DNA of 64,000 bases from Prolixibacteraceae bacterium (GTDB lineage: Bacteria > Bacteroidota > Bacteroidia > Bacteroidales > Prolixibacteraceae), in NCBI GenBank assembly GCA_025210775.1, contig JAOARB010000001.1, positions 45,742-109,741 of the forward strand, given 5' to 3'. Under the pieces are notes generated by a model. That model saw only the letters and a list, made by a program, of their open reading frames with translations. It had not been told where the DNA came from and did no database searches. Shown one piece after another: positions 9,452 to 18,938 of the stretch (position 1 is its first letter; each line of letters starts with the position of its first letter). Position numbers and translations under genes: made by a program.

Positions 9452-12400
9452 TTACTCCTTTTCAGTATTTTTTTGACCTTTTGTCTTTTGTGAAGTGTCA
9501 CTTCTTCTTTTTTCCTTACGTTGCAGACGTCTCTTCTCTTTTTTATCTTTTCTCTTCGCTCTTTGTTTTCTGTAGCGTTCAAAAAGTTCGTCAAAACTAT
9601 TAAAGTTTTCTTTAAAAGAGATACCTACTCCTTGTGTATATGGTGCAGTATCGTATAGGAGCTCATCGTTAGATCTATTGTATACCTTAAGTTGAAGCTT
9701 GCCATTCTTGGTTAGCTTTACATACACTTCAACTTCTCCTACAATCTCATTGGTGTTTTTAGACTGAAGGCTCCCGTTATTTCCAATATTACCATTGATG
9801 ATTACACGATTGTTTAGCAGTTGGGTACTTAACGCGACTTCAATCTGTCGATCACTTACATTATCACCTGGTCGGTAATTAAATCCAATATCGAAATCAT
9901 TTGATATCTGTGATAACCAACTAGAAAACTGATTTGATAATAGTTCCGAAGCCGTAGCACTTAAAATATCTGCATTATTCTCTTGTGTATTATTGGCTTT
10001 CAAATAATCCGGGGTTGTAAATTTACCAATCAAAAGAATTGATATCATTTGACGTGTTACTTCTTCTTCTGTCGATAGGTATTGTGCGATTTCATCTTTC
10101 GTTCTTTCATCAGCTGTAGGTAGATTGATTGCAAAATTGACCTTTGGATTCATTAGGTTGTTCGAAAGTTTTATAATACAATCCACTTTAATCCTTTTCG
10201 AATAGTCGTTATTATTACTTTCTCCTAGCAGTTCCTGTAGTGATGCTTTGGTGGAGTATACCGCCTCTAAGTCAAGATTAGCTTTATACGGATCTCCTTC
10301 CCATGTCAATCGTCCGCCTTCTTTTACTTTAAAGTGTTTACTGATAAAACCTTGACGATTAAAGTTGTAATTACCTTGAGCAATAGTGTAATCTCCATAA
10401 ATTGATAGGTCTCCCTCTTTATCGTAAAGAATGTGAAGGTCCCCATTCCCTCTACCTTCAATCAGATCTGAAGAGGAGCGGTCAAATATAATCCTACATT
10501 TAGCATCTGGAGTCATTGTAAGGTCCAGATTAAAAGTAAAGAATTCGTCTTCTTCTCCTTGTTTTAAGACGACCTCTTCTTTAAAGAATCTTTTGGGCTT
10601 TTTAAATCGTATAAAATTATTCTCTGTCGCAGTCGATGGTCCTTCCATTGGAATAGCAATATCGGTACCTAGCTCGGTACGCATATTGACATTTAACTTA
10701 AGGTCATCAGTATTTCCTGTAAGTCTTACATCTCCACTTCCGTGTGCTTTACCATAGAAATCTTCATTATCATCGATAGTGGTATTTAGTACCGAAAGGT
10801 ATTGTGTTCCGATATTTAAATCGAAATCAAAATTAGAGAAGAATTCATGTTTTATATAGCCGTTGAATTTACCAATATTCCCCTCTTTATCTTTTAAGGT
10901 GATATCATTAAACACAATCGTGTCTGGTACAAAGCTCACAGAATCGGTAATTGCATAAGTTGTCTTTGTGAAGTCAATACCAATCTCTCCCTTGTCAAGC
11001 TTTACATTCCCTACAAGGAATGGATGGGTGGCAGGTCCTTCAACTTTTACTTTTCCTGAGATAAAACCATCTAGGTGGTAAGAGAAGTCATTCAGGAAAG
11101 GCATCAGACTAACAAAAGGAAGTCGGTCTAATTCCGCATCATAATTTAGAGTATTCTTCGAAGGCGAGAAATCTCCATGTGCATAGATGATCTTCTTCTC
11201 TCCATTCCATAGTAATAATTGGGATGTTAGTACTTTTTGGATACTATTCCAATCCGATTTTAAGGAGATATCTCCAAGCGGTTTGTCACTAAATGAAAAA
11301 TCTTTGATAAAGAGATCTCCTAAAAGCATCTTGTTTTTATATATGTCTTTTATGGTCAATACCCCATTGGTGATCCCACTCAGTCCCGTATCCCAATTGC
11401 ATATAGTGTCTATCTTTCCAATCGACACGTCTTTAAAATGAATATTCAATGAGTCGTTCTCTTGTTCTGAAATTTCTCCCTCAATATTTATACTATGCTT
11501 AAGGTTGGATATCTTTAGGTTGTCTATATCCACATGACTACTGTCTATCTTTACTGTAGACTCTCCGATAAGAATAGGATGATCTGCTATATAGATATAA
11601 GATGGAGCCACTTTAAATTCGATCTTTGGAATTTTTTTCTCTTCATTGTCTCTCGAGATAATCGTTGTAATAGGTAAATTACCTGAGAAGGTTAGTGAGT
11701 CTGCATTACTCCAAGACAACAGTGTTGCAATGGTATCGTTTTCCGCCGAGGTATGCATTGCAAGGTTATGCAGGGTGTAATTCTCACCTATAGATACTTT
11801 AGAAGCCCTCAGTCGAGAGTCTAATGCATTATGTTTGTCTTGGATACTTAATGTGAGATGTTTAATCAAATTGTGATCATGATAAAGCTCTGGGACATCA
11901 ATAAATAGATCAGCAGTATGGGTAGAGTCGGTCAACGACCCCGATATCGTAATAGGAAATCTTACGGCTGTTTTCTCTGAGAAATACTCTAATAGCCCGT
12001 GGTCATTGGTAATTGTTCCATTGATCTTTATACGATTGTTATCCGTTAATACTGACACACTTGATAAACTTGGTAGATGCGATGAAACAATGTTGTTTAC
12101 CGACTGGTATAGGGATTTATAGGTGTAATTCCCCACAATGCCAAGGTCAATGTATTTACTTTTTAGCTTAAATGATCTTTCCCCTTCATCAATATTGGTG
12201 TTTAGCTCTATCTTATCTAGCTCACAAGATTTTTTCCCATTCTTGATATTAAACTTATGGATGTCTATCCCTCCTTTGAAGTTATCTATGCTGTTACCCG
12301 AAAATTTCGCGTCTACATTTATATTTAACGTGTCAATACGAGAAGGTTCTCCAATTTTAAGAAATGCGGGAACAAAATTTTCTACATCAAGATTAAAATC

Positions 12401-13909
12401 ATAATTAGGAATGTCGGCTAGATAATCTGCTTTACCATCAAAATTAAGATTTAAATTAGGGTCTTCTATTCTTATCCCACCACTGAAACCTCCTGTATAG
12501 GCTTGACCATTTAGATAGATAGAATGAATGATATAATCCTTAAGTTGTATCTCATCGATGGTTCCAATAACCTTCATGTCATATTTCCCATTCTCTGTAT
12601 AGTACCCTTGTATATTTGAACGAAGTGTAAGTTGGTTGATCGATTTACTATTGATCATTCCTCCTAATTTAAAGTTGGTCGTATTAAAAGCTCCACTGAC
12701 ATTAATTCGTCCATTGTTGTCTGGTCGTATTGCAATATCGGTATCTATTTGTCCTAGAGCCCCACTCATGGTACCAAAACATACAAAATCAGAAGGAAAT
12801 CCTGTGAACTCACCTTTGTAGTATAGCTTATGTTGATTCTCGATGGAGGCAGGTAGTTGAAGGTATTCTTCCCCAAACGATAGTGGCATCTTTATTTTAC
12901 GAACCTCTTGTAGATCCACAACAGCACGATCAAGTTTGGCAAAAATAAAAGTATTCTTAATGTTCGGAAGCCCCATAAAACTTAAGTTACCCGAAAGCAT
13001 TGTGTTTTTTCTTAATCGAACACCAAGATCTTTGATCTTAAGATTTGAAATAGGCCCTTTGATTTTTCCTTTGATAGACACTTTCTCTTCCATCCCTTGT
13101 AATTCGGGAACAAAATAAGCCACCTCTTTTAGTGAGACTGACGATGGTGCCAATTGTAGAATAAAAGGACGTTTATTTATATCAATTTCTGTACTATCGT
13201 TTCGCAGTTTCATAAAACAAGAGTCCATCTTTAGATCAGAGAACCCCGTTTTAATATGAAAATCTTTGATATAGATGTTTTGTGCATCCCTTTTCATTTC
13301 ACCAGAGATGTTCTTGATTTCTAATGAATGTTGCTCTTTCATCGAAAAATGATCCAATCGGAAAAGTAAAGTGCTGTCTTTTTTCTCAGTATAAAAATCA
13401 ATCAAGATATCCTTTAAGTCGATATGGTTATAATCAAATTGACCTTCTTTTTCCGAGACATTCTGGTTGTTATTCTTTATTCGAGCTTCACTAATACCTA
13501 CATGATTAAGCGTGAATTGCCATGGTGATTTATTCTCACTTGGTGTTGAACTCCCCAGTGAATCTACTAAAAACATGTAGTTGTAGTTACTGCTATCTTT
13601 GTAGCAGATGGAATTGATATACGCTTTCTCTAGTGATATGTTGTTAGAGTAGACCTTTTGTTCGTTAAAACTTAAAGAATCAACACCTACGACCAATGCT
13701 TGAGAAAATACTAGCGTATCGTTACGCTGGTCCCGAATTAAAAAGTCTTTTAGTACAAACTTATTAAAGAAACGGAAATCTACCTTTCGGATGGATATTT
13801 GTGTTCCCAATTTCTGAGAAAGATCGTCCGTAATGGATTGTACAATCAACGTTTGAACACGACTACTCATTAACGCTACGTAACCAGCACAAAAAGTGAT
13901 TATTAGCAT
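9452..13909 (-). CDS. tamB: TamB-like translocation/assembly or lipid-transfer protein
   Basis: 1485 residues from the ATG at 13909. One N-terminal hydrophobic segment, then more than 1,200 residues of beta-strand-rich repeats typical of the AsmA/TamB long beta-groove, then the DUF490 C-terminal region (about residues 1050-1430: DLTMTPDAKCRIIFDRSSSDL, RLTWEGDPYKANLDLEA, DIGFNYRPGD) and a Lys/Arg-rich tail. TamB-family proteins span the periplasm and are linked to outer-membrane protein insertion and lipid transport. The start is odd: the hydrophobic segment continues upstream as KKIGKIVLLILL with no ATG, GTG or TTG before the in-frame stop at 13961-13963, suggesting initiation at ATT (13948). 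Divergent from tsaD. Confidence 0.85.
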   Translation of the reverse strand: MLIITFCAGYVALMSSRVQTLIVQSITDDLSQKLGTQISIRKVDFRFFNKFVLKDFLIRDQRNDTLVFSQALVVGVDSLSFNEQKVYSNNISLEKAYINSICYKDSSNYNYMFLVDSLGSSTPSENKSPWQFTLNHVGISEARIKNNNQNVSEKEGQFDYNHIDLKDILIDFYTEKKDSTLLFRLDHFSMKEQHSLEIKNISGEMKRDAQNIYIKDFHIKTGFSDLKMDSCFMKLRNDSTEIDINKRPFILQLAPSSVSLKEVAYFVPELQGMEEKVSIKGKIKGPISNLKIKDLGVRLRKNTMLSGNLSFMGLPNIKNTFIFAKLDRAVVDLQEVRKIKMPLSFGEEYLQLPASIENQHKLYYKGEFTGFPSDFVCFGTMSGALGQIDTDIAIRPDNNGRINVSGAFNTTNFKLGGMINSKSINQLTLRSNIQGYYTENGKYDMKVIGTIDEIQLKDYIIHSIYLNGQAYTGGFSGGIRIEDPNLNLNFDGKADYLADIPNYDFNLDVENFVPAFLKIGEPSRIDTLNINVDAKFSGNSIDNFKGGIDIHKFNIKNGKKSCELDKIELNTNIDEGERSFKLKSKYIDLGIVGNYTYKSLYQSVNNIVSSHLPSLSSVSVLTDNNRIKINGTITNDHGLLEYFSEKTAVRFPITISGSLTDSTHTADLFIDVPELYHDHNLIKHLTLSIQDKHNALDSRLRASKVSIGENYTLHNLAMHTSAENDTIATLLSWSNADSLTFSGNLPITTIISRDNEEKKIPKIEFKVAPSYIYIADHPILIGESTVKIDSSHVDIDNLKISNLKHSINIEGEISEQENDSLNIHFKDVSIGKIDTICNWDTGLSGITNGVLTIKDIYKNKMLLGDLFIKDFSFSDKPLGDISLKSDWNSIQKVLTSQLLLWNGEKKIIYAHGDFSPSKNTLNYDAELDRLPFVSLMPFLNDFSYHLDGFISGKVKVEGPATHPFLVGNVKLDKGEIGIDFTKTTYAITDSVSFVPDTIVFNDITLKDKEGNIGKFNGYIKHEFFSNFDFDLNIGTQYLSVLNTTIDDNEDFYGKAHGSGDVRLTGNTDDLKLNVNMRTELGTDIAIPMEGPSTATENNFIRFKKPKRFFKEEVVLKQGEEDEFFTFNLDLTMTPDAKCRIIFDRSSSDLIEGRGNGDLHILYDKEGDLSIYGDYTIAQGNYNFNRQGFISKHFKVKEGGRLTWEGDPYKANLDLEAVYSTKASLQELLGESNNNDYSKRIKVDCIIKLSNNLMNPKVNFAINLPTADERTKDEIAQYLSTEEEVTRQMISILLIGKFTTPDYLKANNTQENNADILSATASELLSNQFSSWLSQISNDFDIGFNYRPGDNVSDRQIEVALSTQLLNNRVIINGNIGNNGSLQSKNTNEIVGEVEVYVKLTKNGKLQLKVYNRSNDELLYDTAPYTQGVGISFKENFNSFDELFERYRKQRAKRKDKKEKRRLQRKEKRRSDTSQKTKGQKNTEKE

Positions 13910-14089
13910 CAGAAGGATAAGTAGTACTATTTTACCTATTTTTTTAATAACTTTGAGTTTTTAAAAAGAAACAATTGTAAACGGGGATACCAAAAACAAA
14001 AATCGTAAATTTTTGCACAGGTTCATAAAAAGATGCAAAAAAAATATCAGTTATTTTGGCTTTCTTCTGTTTGTCGTCGTATATAGTTT

Positions 14090-15121
14090 ATGGAAAAGGA
14101 TATTTTTATTTTGGGGATTGAGTCATCTTGCGATGATACTTCTGCTGCGGTTATTAAAAACGGAGTGATTTTAAGTAATGAAGTTGCGGGTCAAAAGTGT
14201 CATGAAGCTTATGGCGGAGTGGTGCCAGAATTAGCTTCTAGAGCACACCAACAAAACATCATTCCTGTGGTAGACTTAGCTATTAAAAATGCAGGAATCA
14301 AGGTGACAGACCTTTCAGCTATTGCATTTACTCGCGGACCAGGACTACTTGGTTCTCTTTTGGTGGGTACTTCTTTTGCTAAAGGTTTATCGCTTTCAGC
14401 AAATGTTCCATTGATTGATGTGAACCACCTTCAAGGTCACGTCTTGGCTCATTTTATTGGTGAAGAGGGTGTAGATAAGAAAATGCCTAATTTCCCATTT
14501 TTATGTCTGCTTGTCTCTGGTGGTAACTCTCAGATTATTCGTGTTGACGATCATCTGTCGATGGAAGTGATTGGTCAAACTATCGATGATGCAGCAGGGG
14601 AAGCTTTTGATAAATGTGCCAAAGTGATGGGGCTACCTTATCCAGGAGGTCCATTGATTGATAAATTTGCTGCGATGGGTAATCCTGATGCTTACACTTT
14701 CTCTAAACCAAGAATCCAAGGGTTGGATTACTCTTTCTCTGGTTTGAAGACTAGTTTCTTGTATTTCCTAAGAGATCAAATTAAGATTGATCCTGATTTT
14801 ATTGAGAAAAACAAATACGATATTTGTGCATCTCTACAAAAGACCATCATCGATATCTTATTGAATAAATTGCGTAGAGCTGTGAAAGAAACAGGCATTA
14901 CTGATGTTGCTATTGCTGGTGGAGTTTCTGCGAACAAAGGTCTTCGTGGTGCATTAGAAGAGGATGCGAAAAAATATAGATGGAATCTATTCATCCCTCC
15001 ATTCTCTTTTACTACAGATAATGCTGCGATGATTGCCATCACAGGTCATTACAAATATTTAAATCAAGATTTTATTGGTCACGAAGCTGCTCCTTATTCA
15101 AGAGTAACTTTTGATAAATAA
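14090..15121 (+). CDS. tsaD: tRNA N6-adenosine threonylcarbamoyltransferase
   Basis: 343 residues, full length for TsaD/Gcp. ASKHA motifs: LGIESSCDDTSAAV at residue 7, the metal-binding HxxxH in NHLQGHVLAH near 120, the phosphate loop SGGNSQII, and GGVSANKGLR near 280 with TDNAAMIA towards the end. With TsaB and TsaE it moves threonylcarbamoyl to A37 of tRNAs reading ANN codons. Cytosolic and normally essential. Monocistronic, followed by a strong terminator and a long gene-free stretch. Confidence 0.95.
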   Translation: MEKDIFILGIESSCDDTSAAVIKNGVILSNEVAGQKCHEAYGGVVPELASRAHQQNIIPVVDLAIKNAGIKVTDLSAIAFTRGPGLLGSLLVGTSFAKGLSLSANVPLIDVNHLQGHVLAHFIGEEGVDKKMPNFPFLCLLVSGGNSQIIRVDDHLSMEVIGQTIDDAAGEAFDKCAKVMGLPYPGGPLIDKFAAMGNPDAYTFSKPRIQGLDYSFSGLKTSFLYFLRDQIKIDPDFIEKNKYDICASLQKTIIDILLNKLRRAVKETGITDVAIAGGVSANKGLRGALEEDAKKYRWNLFIPPFSFTTDNAAMIAITGHYKYLNQDFIGHEAAPYSRVTFDK

Positions 15122-15186
15122 ACTAATGATATTTCATGGGACTATAAGAATATTCTATTCTTTGTTGTCATCCAAATAACGATAGG

Positions 15187-15229
15187 GGAGCATCGGTGCT
15201 ATTTAAATAAGCCGATGCTCCTTTTTTTT
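15187..15229 (+). terminator. Rho-independent terminator of tsaD
   Basis: Perfect 10-bp stem GGAGCATCGG / CCGATGCTCC (15187-15196 with 15212-15221) followed by an eight-T run. Confidence 0.9.
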
Positions 15230-15306
15230 GTTTTTATCCCCCAAAAAAGAAGTTGTTTACTTTCTTTTATTTGCCCCTTTTTAAGGACAGATCATAGAGC
15301 TATATA

Positions 15307-15567
15307 TGCCACATATTACTTAACCCTATATGAAGCTGACTTTATCGTAATATCTACATTACCATAATTTCATTTTGTTATTGTATTGAACTTACTTTAA
15401 GACCATATCAAGTTCATATCAACTTCATTCTAACATAACGTATAAGTGAACTTGATATGAAGTTGATATGAATTTGATATGAAGTTGTGGTGTGTTTGAC
15501 ATAGATATGAGGTCAATGGGGTATCATGTAGATATAATTGAATAATGGGGGTGTGTTAAACATAAGT
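15307..15567 (+). repeat. 261-bp interspersed intergenic repeat, copy 1
   Basis: Aligns without gaps to 35749-36009 and 61520-61780, same strand, same length. A 25-bp arm at 15404-15428 pairs with 15457-15481 with one mismatch. The right arm is made of 11-bp units (15449, 15460, 15471, 15482) of consensus AAnTTGATATG. Both ends are well defined: TnCCAnATATTACTTAA on the left and GTGTTAAACATAAGT on the right. It has no usable ORF. Confidence 0.9.
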
Positions 15568-16025
15568 AGTGTAAAATCTTGGTTTAGGGGGAGGAGAAAG
15601 TGTCTCTATAGGAGTGTGGACATTGTTTCAAAAAGTGAGTAAAAATGCAAATTTAGGAATAACCAGAATGCAAAATTAGTTATGGTTATAAGGTTCGAGA
15701 GTGTAAATTAAATTCTGTCTGTTTTTTGTAGTAAAATCCAACATGCACTAAAAAAAACGCATTAGAAGGTGTGTAAACAGTGAGTGTAAAATTAATTCTG
15801 TGATATTGTATCAGAGAATGAATGTCGGTTGTTTTATAGCGTTTGAAAGTTGCTTTTGTCTTTGGAAAAAATGAGTGTTAATGGTGTTATTTTACATAAA
15901 AAAGTTCTAATTTGTTATTTTTACCTTATTTATAATGCTTTGTATTTAAGATGATTGGATCTTCTTTTTGGGGTAAGGTGCTGAGAGAATGACTTTTGTC
16001 TGTTTAGAATTCATACTTTTTTACC

Positions 16026-16033
16026 TATTTTTG
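16026..16033 (+). promoter_or_regulatory. Bacteroidota -7 box for the metal-uptake operon
   Basis: TATTTTTG, an exact TAnnTTTG match ending 28 bp before the ATG at 16062. Confidence 0.5.
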
Positions 16034-16061
16034 CCACCATAAGTTACTCATCGTGGCTTTT

Positions 16062-16598
16062 ATGATAAAAATGAACAACATAAGGTTAAAAATATTGAGC
16101 ATTGTTATGATGGTGATCTGTCTTGTCGGGTCGTCAGGAATCAACATGTTCTTTCATCATTGTGTTCTTCATAATCGCTATGATGTTTCAGTACTGATGC
16201 CGAGCAAGTGGCATCAAAATCATGAAGAGGGAGATTTATGTAACGCATCTGATCATTGTCATTCTAATGAATATGGTGAAGAAGGACATTGTGACCACCA
16301 AATTGTTCCTCTCTCTGATCTTGATCAAGAACAGATTGTGTGTTGCGTGGTAAGCCATAGTTTTGTAAAACAAGACTTTGTTGTAACCCCTTCCTTTAAT
16401 TATGATTTTTCTATTCCTTTTGTTACGTTTTTGAATTTTCAGATTCAAGAACTCTCTTTCTATTTTGAAAAAGAGTGTAAACTATTGATTCATTCTTTTA
16501 TACGAGAGATCGTCGATCCTCGCACGATTCTACTCAATCTAGGAGATACTTCTATTGTTGTGGCTTTATGTCAGCTTAAGATGCCATTTGATCTTTAA
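16062..16598 (+). CDS. His/Cys-rich exported protein of a metal-uptake operon
   Basis: About 178 residues. One hydrophobic N-terminal segment (residues 8-28) is directly followed by NMFFHHCVLHN, then a His/Cys/acidic stretch (CNASDHCHSNEYGEEGHCDH) and a CC pair (IVCCVV). This resembles the small HYC/CC-type exported proteins that precede metal-linked TonB receptors in Bacteroidota; I infer metal (probably copper) binding or sensing in the periplasm. ATGs at 16062 and 16071 and a GTG at 16053 are all possible starts; I take 16062. The next gene is a TonB receptor 92 bp downstream, followed by an HMA protein. The family name is tentative. Confidence 0.65.
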   Translation: MIKMNNIRLKILSIVMMVICLVGSSGINMFFHHCVLHNRYDVSVLMPSKWHQNHEEGDLCNASDHCHSNEYGEEGHCDHQIVPLSDLDQEQIVCCVVSHSFVKQDFVVTPSFNYDFSIPFVTFLNFQIQELSFYFEKECKLLIHSFIREIVDPRTILLNLGDTSIVVALCQLKMPFDL

Positions 16599-16690
16599 AT
16601 TTTTATTTCCTCCATCTTTTTGTGGAGGTCTGGATGTCTGTTTTAGATATCCTGTGAGATATTAATTTTATTCATTAAGATTGTATTATT

Positions 16691-18919
16691 ATGTATCGAT
16701 TGATTTTGAGTGCAATAATCTTTTTTTGTTGCACATTGGCATGGGCAGATAGTTATAAAGGAAAAGTATACGAACTAGATGCCAAAGGGAATAAAGTACC
16801 TATTCCTGGAGTAAATATTATGGTAGAGGGAACTTCTCATGGAACTGTAACTGATTTAAATGGAAATTTTGAGATTCCTGTAGAAGGAAAGAAAAAAGGG
16901 TTGATCTTTAGTTATGTGGGTTATCAAAAGGTTCGCATCCTTCCTAAAACTTTAGACCAGATATTGGTGGAGATGACCCAAGGTGAAGAACTAGGGGAAG
17001 TGACTGTGGCCAAAAGACGTGCTTCAACCTCTTTCTCTAAAATTAATCCTATCCAAGCACAGAAACTTACGGGTGCTGAATTGACCAAATGTGCTTGTTG
17101 TAATCTTTCTGAGAGTTTCGAAACCAATGCTTCTGTAGATGTCTCTTTTTCGGATGCGGTTTCTGGTGCTAAGACTATTAAAATGCTTGGATTGTCTGGG
17201 AAATATTCTCAGATGATGATCGAAAATATTCCTGCTTTGAGAGGAGCACAAAATAGCTATGGATTGGAATATATTCCTGGTACATGGATGCAATCTATCC
17301 AAATATCGAAAGGTACTTCGGCTGTTAAGAGTGGTGCTGAATCGATGACAGGACAGATTAATGTGGAACTTAAAGAACCGGATGGAGAAGAGAAAGGGTC
17401 TTTCTATATGTACGGAAACCAAGATGGAAAGATGGAGTGGAATGTGAATTATGGCATGAAACTGAATGACCATTGGAGTACTGCTGTTTTTGGTCACTAT
17501 GAGGATACTTTCCGTGAGATGGACAATAACAACGATGGTTTCTTGGATCGTCCTGTGACTCGCCAATATAACTTTTTTAATAAGTGGAAATATAAATCAG
17601 ACTTTATTAATTGGAAGTTTGGATGGAGTATCTTGGATGAATCGAGAGATGGAGGACAAGTGGATTTTGATAAAAATATCTCCCCTTTCGATCAGCAAGC
17701 TTATGGTATTGGTATCGACTCGAAAAAGATGAACGCTTATTCTAAGCTTGGTTTTATATTTGATCGTCCTTCTACTAGTCTTGGTACGGTGTTGAAATGG
17801 GATCGTTATACCAGAGACTCCTTCTATGGTCGTCAGCTGTATGATGTAGACCAACAAAATATCTATGGCTCGGTAATCTTCCAATCATTCTTATTTAATA
17901 CCAATCATAATTATTCTGTAGGACTTAATTATGTGAATGATAGAAATAGAAATAAAATTCAATTTTTGGAGGAGACCGAAAAACAAGATATCGGATTTGA
18001 TGAAGAGGTGATTGGGGGATTCGCAGAATATACTTTCACCCCAACGGATGATATCACATTCTTGGCAGGATTACGTTATGATCATAGCTCTATCCATGGA
18101 ACTTACTGGACTCCTCGTATGCACTTTAGATGGGCTTTTACTGGTAGTTCAACGCTAAGATTGTCGGCAGGTAAAGGGTATAGAACACCCCAAGTGGTAG
18201 CAGAGAATACTCGTTATTTGGCTTCTTCTAGAGTGTGGCATTTTTCACAAACCACTCCGACACAAGAAGAAGCATGGAATTTTGGTGTGAGCTTAATCAA
18301 TAATTGGCATCTGTGGGATAAACCGTTGACGCTATCTTTGGATTATTATCGTACTGATTTTACTAATCAAATGGTGGTGGATCTGAATCAATCTGCTCAT
18401 GATGTTTATGTGTATGCTTTGGATGGCAAGAGTTTCTCGAATAGTTTCCAAGTGGAAGCTCGATATGAACCGATGGATCGTTTTGAGTTGACAACTGCTT
18501 TTAGAATCAATGATGTGCAGATGGAGTTCCAAAATCAAGGATTAAGTTCGGTTCCATTGCTTGCCAAATACAAAGGATTGGTTTCTGCATCATATAGTAC
18601 CAATATGAAAAAATGGCAATTCGATTTGACAGCTCAATTTAATGGGGTTCAAGAGCTGCCTTCTTCTGATGGACGTGCACCAGAATATAGTCATGCACAA
18701 GAATCGAAACCTTACACCATGTTGATGGGACAGATCACTAAAAACTATCGTGCTTGGAGTTTCTATGTAGGTGGTGAGAATTTAGCCAACTATACACAAA
18801 AGAATCCAATTATTGCTGCGAGTGATCCTTTCTCTAAGGATTTTGATTCCTCACAAGTATGGGGACCAATTTATGGCCGTATGTTCTATTTCGGAATAAA
18901 ATATGTATTTGATTATTAA
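16691..18919 (+). CDS. TonB-dependent receptor, probably for a metal complex
   Basis: 742 residues with a signal peptide (ends around CTLAWAD), a carboxypeptidase-regulatory-like domain (about 25-95: VPIPGVNIMVEGTSHGTVTDLNGNFEI), a plug (about 105-230, with IENIPALRGAQNSYGLEYIPG) and a C-terminal 22-strand barrel ending in aromatic FGIKYVFDY. The plug has an unusual KCACCNLSESFE segment, with three cysteines ahead of the plug core. It is flanked by a His/Cys-rich protein and an HMA protein, so it most likely imports a heavy-metal species such as copper using the ExbB/ExbD/TonB machine. No SusD partner, so not a glycan system. Substrate is inferred from context. Confidence 0.82.
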   Translation: MYRLILSAIIFFCCTLAWADSYKGKVYELDAKGNKVPIPGVNIMVEGTSHGTVTDLNGNFEIPVEGKKKGLIFSYVGYQKVRILPKTLDQILVEMTQGEELGEVTVAKRRASTSFSKINPIQAQKLTGAELTKCACCNLSESFETNASVDVSFSDAVSGAKTIKMLGLSGKYSQMMIENIPALRGAQNSYGLEYIPGTWMQSIQISKGTSAVKSGAESMTGQINVELKEPDGEEKGSFYMYGNQDGKMEWNVNYGMKLNDHWSTAVFGHYEDTFREMDNNNDGFLDRPVTRQYNFFNKWKYKSDFINWKFGWSILDESRDGGQVDFDKNISPFDQQAYGIGIDSKKMNAYSKLGFIFDRPSTSLGTVLKWDRYTRDSFYGRQLYDVDQQNIYGSVIFQSFLFNTNHNYSVGLNYVNDRNRNKIQFLEETEKQDIGFDEEVIGGFAEYTFTPTDDITFLAGLRYDHSSIHGTYWTPRMHFRWAFTGSSTLRLSAGKGYRTPQVVAENTRYLASSRVWHFSQTTPTQEEAWNFGVSLINNWHLWDKPLTLSLDYYRTDFTNQMVVDLNQSAHDVYVYALDGKSFSNSFQVEARYEPMDRFELTTAFRINDVQMEFQNQGLSSVPLLAKYKGLVSASYSTNMKKWQFDLTAQFNGVQELPSSDGRAPEYSHAQESKPYTMLMGQITKNYRAWSFYVGGENLANYTQKNPIIAASDPFSKDFDSSQVWGPIYGRMFYFGIKYVFDY

Positions 18920-18938
18920 TCGATAAAACCAATTCATT

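Larger units (their letters stand above)
15122..16061. other. Gene-free region (940 bp) with repeat copy 1
   Basis: Contains the tsaD terminator, copy 1 of the 261-bp interspersed element (15307-15567), two copies of a short motif TGTAAA(A)TTAA(A/T)TCTGT (15702-15718 and 15785-15802), and a candidate promoter just before the metal operon. I see no ORF or RNA family I recognise in the rest. Confidence 0.7.

Noticed and set aside
17024..17566. 180-codon minus-strand ORF inside the metal TonB receptor
   Set aside because: Antisense shadow of a clearly coding gene, with a composition rich in Ser, Arg, Ile and His that does not look like a protein.
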